NCBI GenBank assembly: GCA_041583495.1
Contig: JBFHFS010000086.1
Span: 1 to 16,259, forward strand
Direction of reading: 5' to 3'
DNA length: 16,259 nucleotides
Source: JBFHFS01 sp041583495
GTDB lineage: Bacteria; Bacteroidota; Bacteroidia; Bacteroidales; Marinilabiliaceae
How positions within the stretch are numbered: position 1 is the stretch's first letter; each line of letters opens with the position of its first letter. The position numbers and the translations under genes were made by a program. The notes below the pieces were generated by a model. The model saw only the letters and a program-made list of their open reading frames with translations, searched no databases and was not told where the DNA came from. Positions 15,726 to 16,259 of this stretch are shown here, in pieces.

Positions 15726-16259
15726 ATGAAGATCCCTATTTCTATTATTGGCCTACTGATTCTGGCAGCTTGCAGCAGCAGAAACAACCCTCAAAACCAG
15801 GAAATCGTGTTTGAAGACTCCAAAAGTTTTCAGGTTGAAGAAGTGATACAAACCAACAGCTACACTTATTTTAAGGCACTAGAAGACTCTGAAGAACGCT
15901 GGATAGCCGTTTCCAAAACCGATGCCCATCCGGGAGACGTTTACTATTACCAGAAGGCCCTGCAAATGAATGATTTCAACAGCAAGGAATTAAACCGGAC
16001 CTTCGACGTGATCTATTTCGTTAACCAGATTAGCAAGGTGCCCTTCTCCTCCGTGAATCCCAATAACCCCTCAGCCGCTATGTCCGGCCATTCGGGAAGG
16101 GCCCCTGCAGAGCTAAAACCGAACCTTTCCATTAAGAAAAAAACCAATGAAATCACCATTGCACAAATCTTTGCCACCCCTTCCGCCTTTTCGAACAAAC
16201 AAATAGAGATCAGAGGCATTGTGGTGAAGGTGAACAAAGACATTATGCAAAAGAACTGG
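15726..16259 (+). CDS. Lipoprotein with OB-fold-like segment, 3'-truncated by the window
   Basis: The gene starts 3 bases after the barrel stop and is open to the window edge (178 codons). Residues 1-15 with C16 (LILAAC) form a clear lipoprotein signal. The middle part (GDVYYYQKALQMNDF, then RTFDVIYFVNQIS) is not something I can name. From about residue 139 the text TIAQIFATPSAFSNKQIEIR, followed by GIVVKVNKDIMQKNW, matches the first strands of the OB-fold (nucleic-acid-binding-type) domain found in exported proteins such as NrfJ-like proteins near cytochrome c genes. A role in cytochrome assembly or stability is a guess from context. The 3' end is missing. Confidence 0.65.
   Translation, partial: MKIPISIIGLLILAACSSRNNPQNQEIVFEDSKSFQVEEVIQTNSYTYFKALEDSEERWIAVSKTDAHPGDVYYYQKALQMNDFNSKELNRTFDVIYFVNQISKVPFSSVNPNNPSAAMSGHSGRAPAELKPNLSIKKKTNEITIAQIFATPSAFSNKQIEIRGIVVKVNKDIMQKNW

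Overview
The window looks like a Bacteroidota chromosome, probably an environmental anaerobe or facultative relative of the Marinilabiliales/Prolixibacteraceae type. The reasons are a secreted sulfatase and a lipoprotein-type FAD oxidoreductase of families common in polysaccharide-degrading Bacteroidota, lipoproteins with short lipoboxes, weak or absent Shine-Dalgarno sequences, a TAnnTTTG-like promoter element, and the protein sequences themselves. The taxonomic call is inference; no rRNA or other marker gene is present. No tRNA, CRISPR array, transposase or integrase was seen.

Region 1 (1-4279) is carbohydrate catabolism: the tail of a sugar phosphate isomerase/epimerase-like protein, a secreted sulfatase with C-terminal HEAT-like repeats, and an exported FAD-dependent oxidoreductase. 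The 410-bp gap after it contains a strong imperfect hairpin and a candidate promoter, and marks a change of functional theme.

Region 2 (4690-8794) encodes a bc-type quinol-oxidising module: a full-length fused cytochrome b, a Rieske [2Fe-2S] protein with a Tat-like signal, and a membrane-anchored octaheme cytochrome c with a HEAT/TPR-rich C-terminal half. There is no classical cytochrome c1, and the octaheme protein stands in its place. The segment ends with two perfect palindromic hairpins sharing a core arm (8806-8918).

Region 3 (9040 to the end) is one tightly packed, partly overlapping operon. It encodes a diheme ferric-reductase-like membrane protein, a membrane-anchored FeS/FAD/NAD(P) flavoprotein with incomplete cluster motifs and a permuted motif order, a 20-heme and a 16-heme periplasmic cytochrome built from triheme modules of about 75 residues, a predicted outer-membrane beta-barrel, and a lipoprotein with an OB-fold-like segment that runs off the window.

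Taken together, 44 CXXCH motifs, two inner-membrane electron-entry modules (quinol via b/Rieske; NAD(P)H or quinol via the flavoprotein and diheme protein), long periplasmic heme wires and an outer-membrane barrel suggest an envelope-spanning electron conduit, possibly for extracellular electron transfer. It resembles porin-cytochrome systems in logic, but its parts are not recognisable Mtr/Omc proteins. The individual families are well supported. The assembled pathway and terminal acceptor are inferred.
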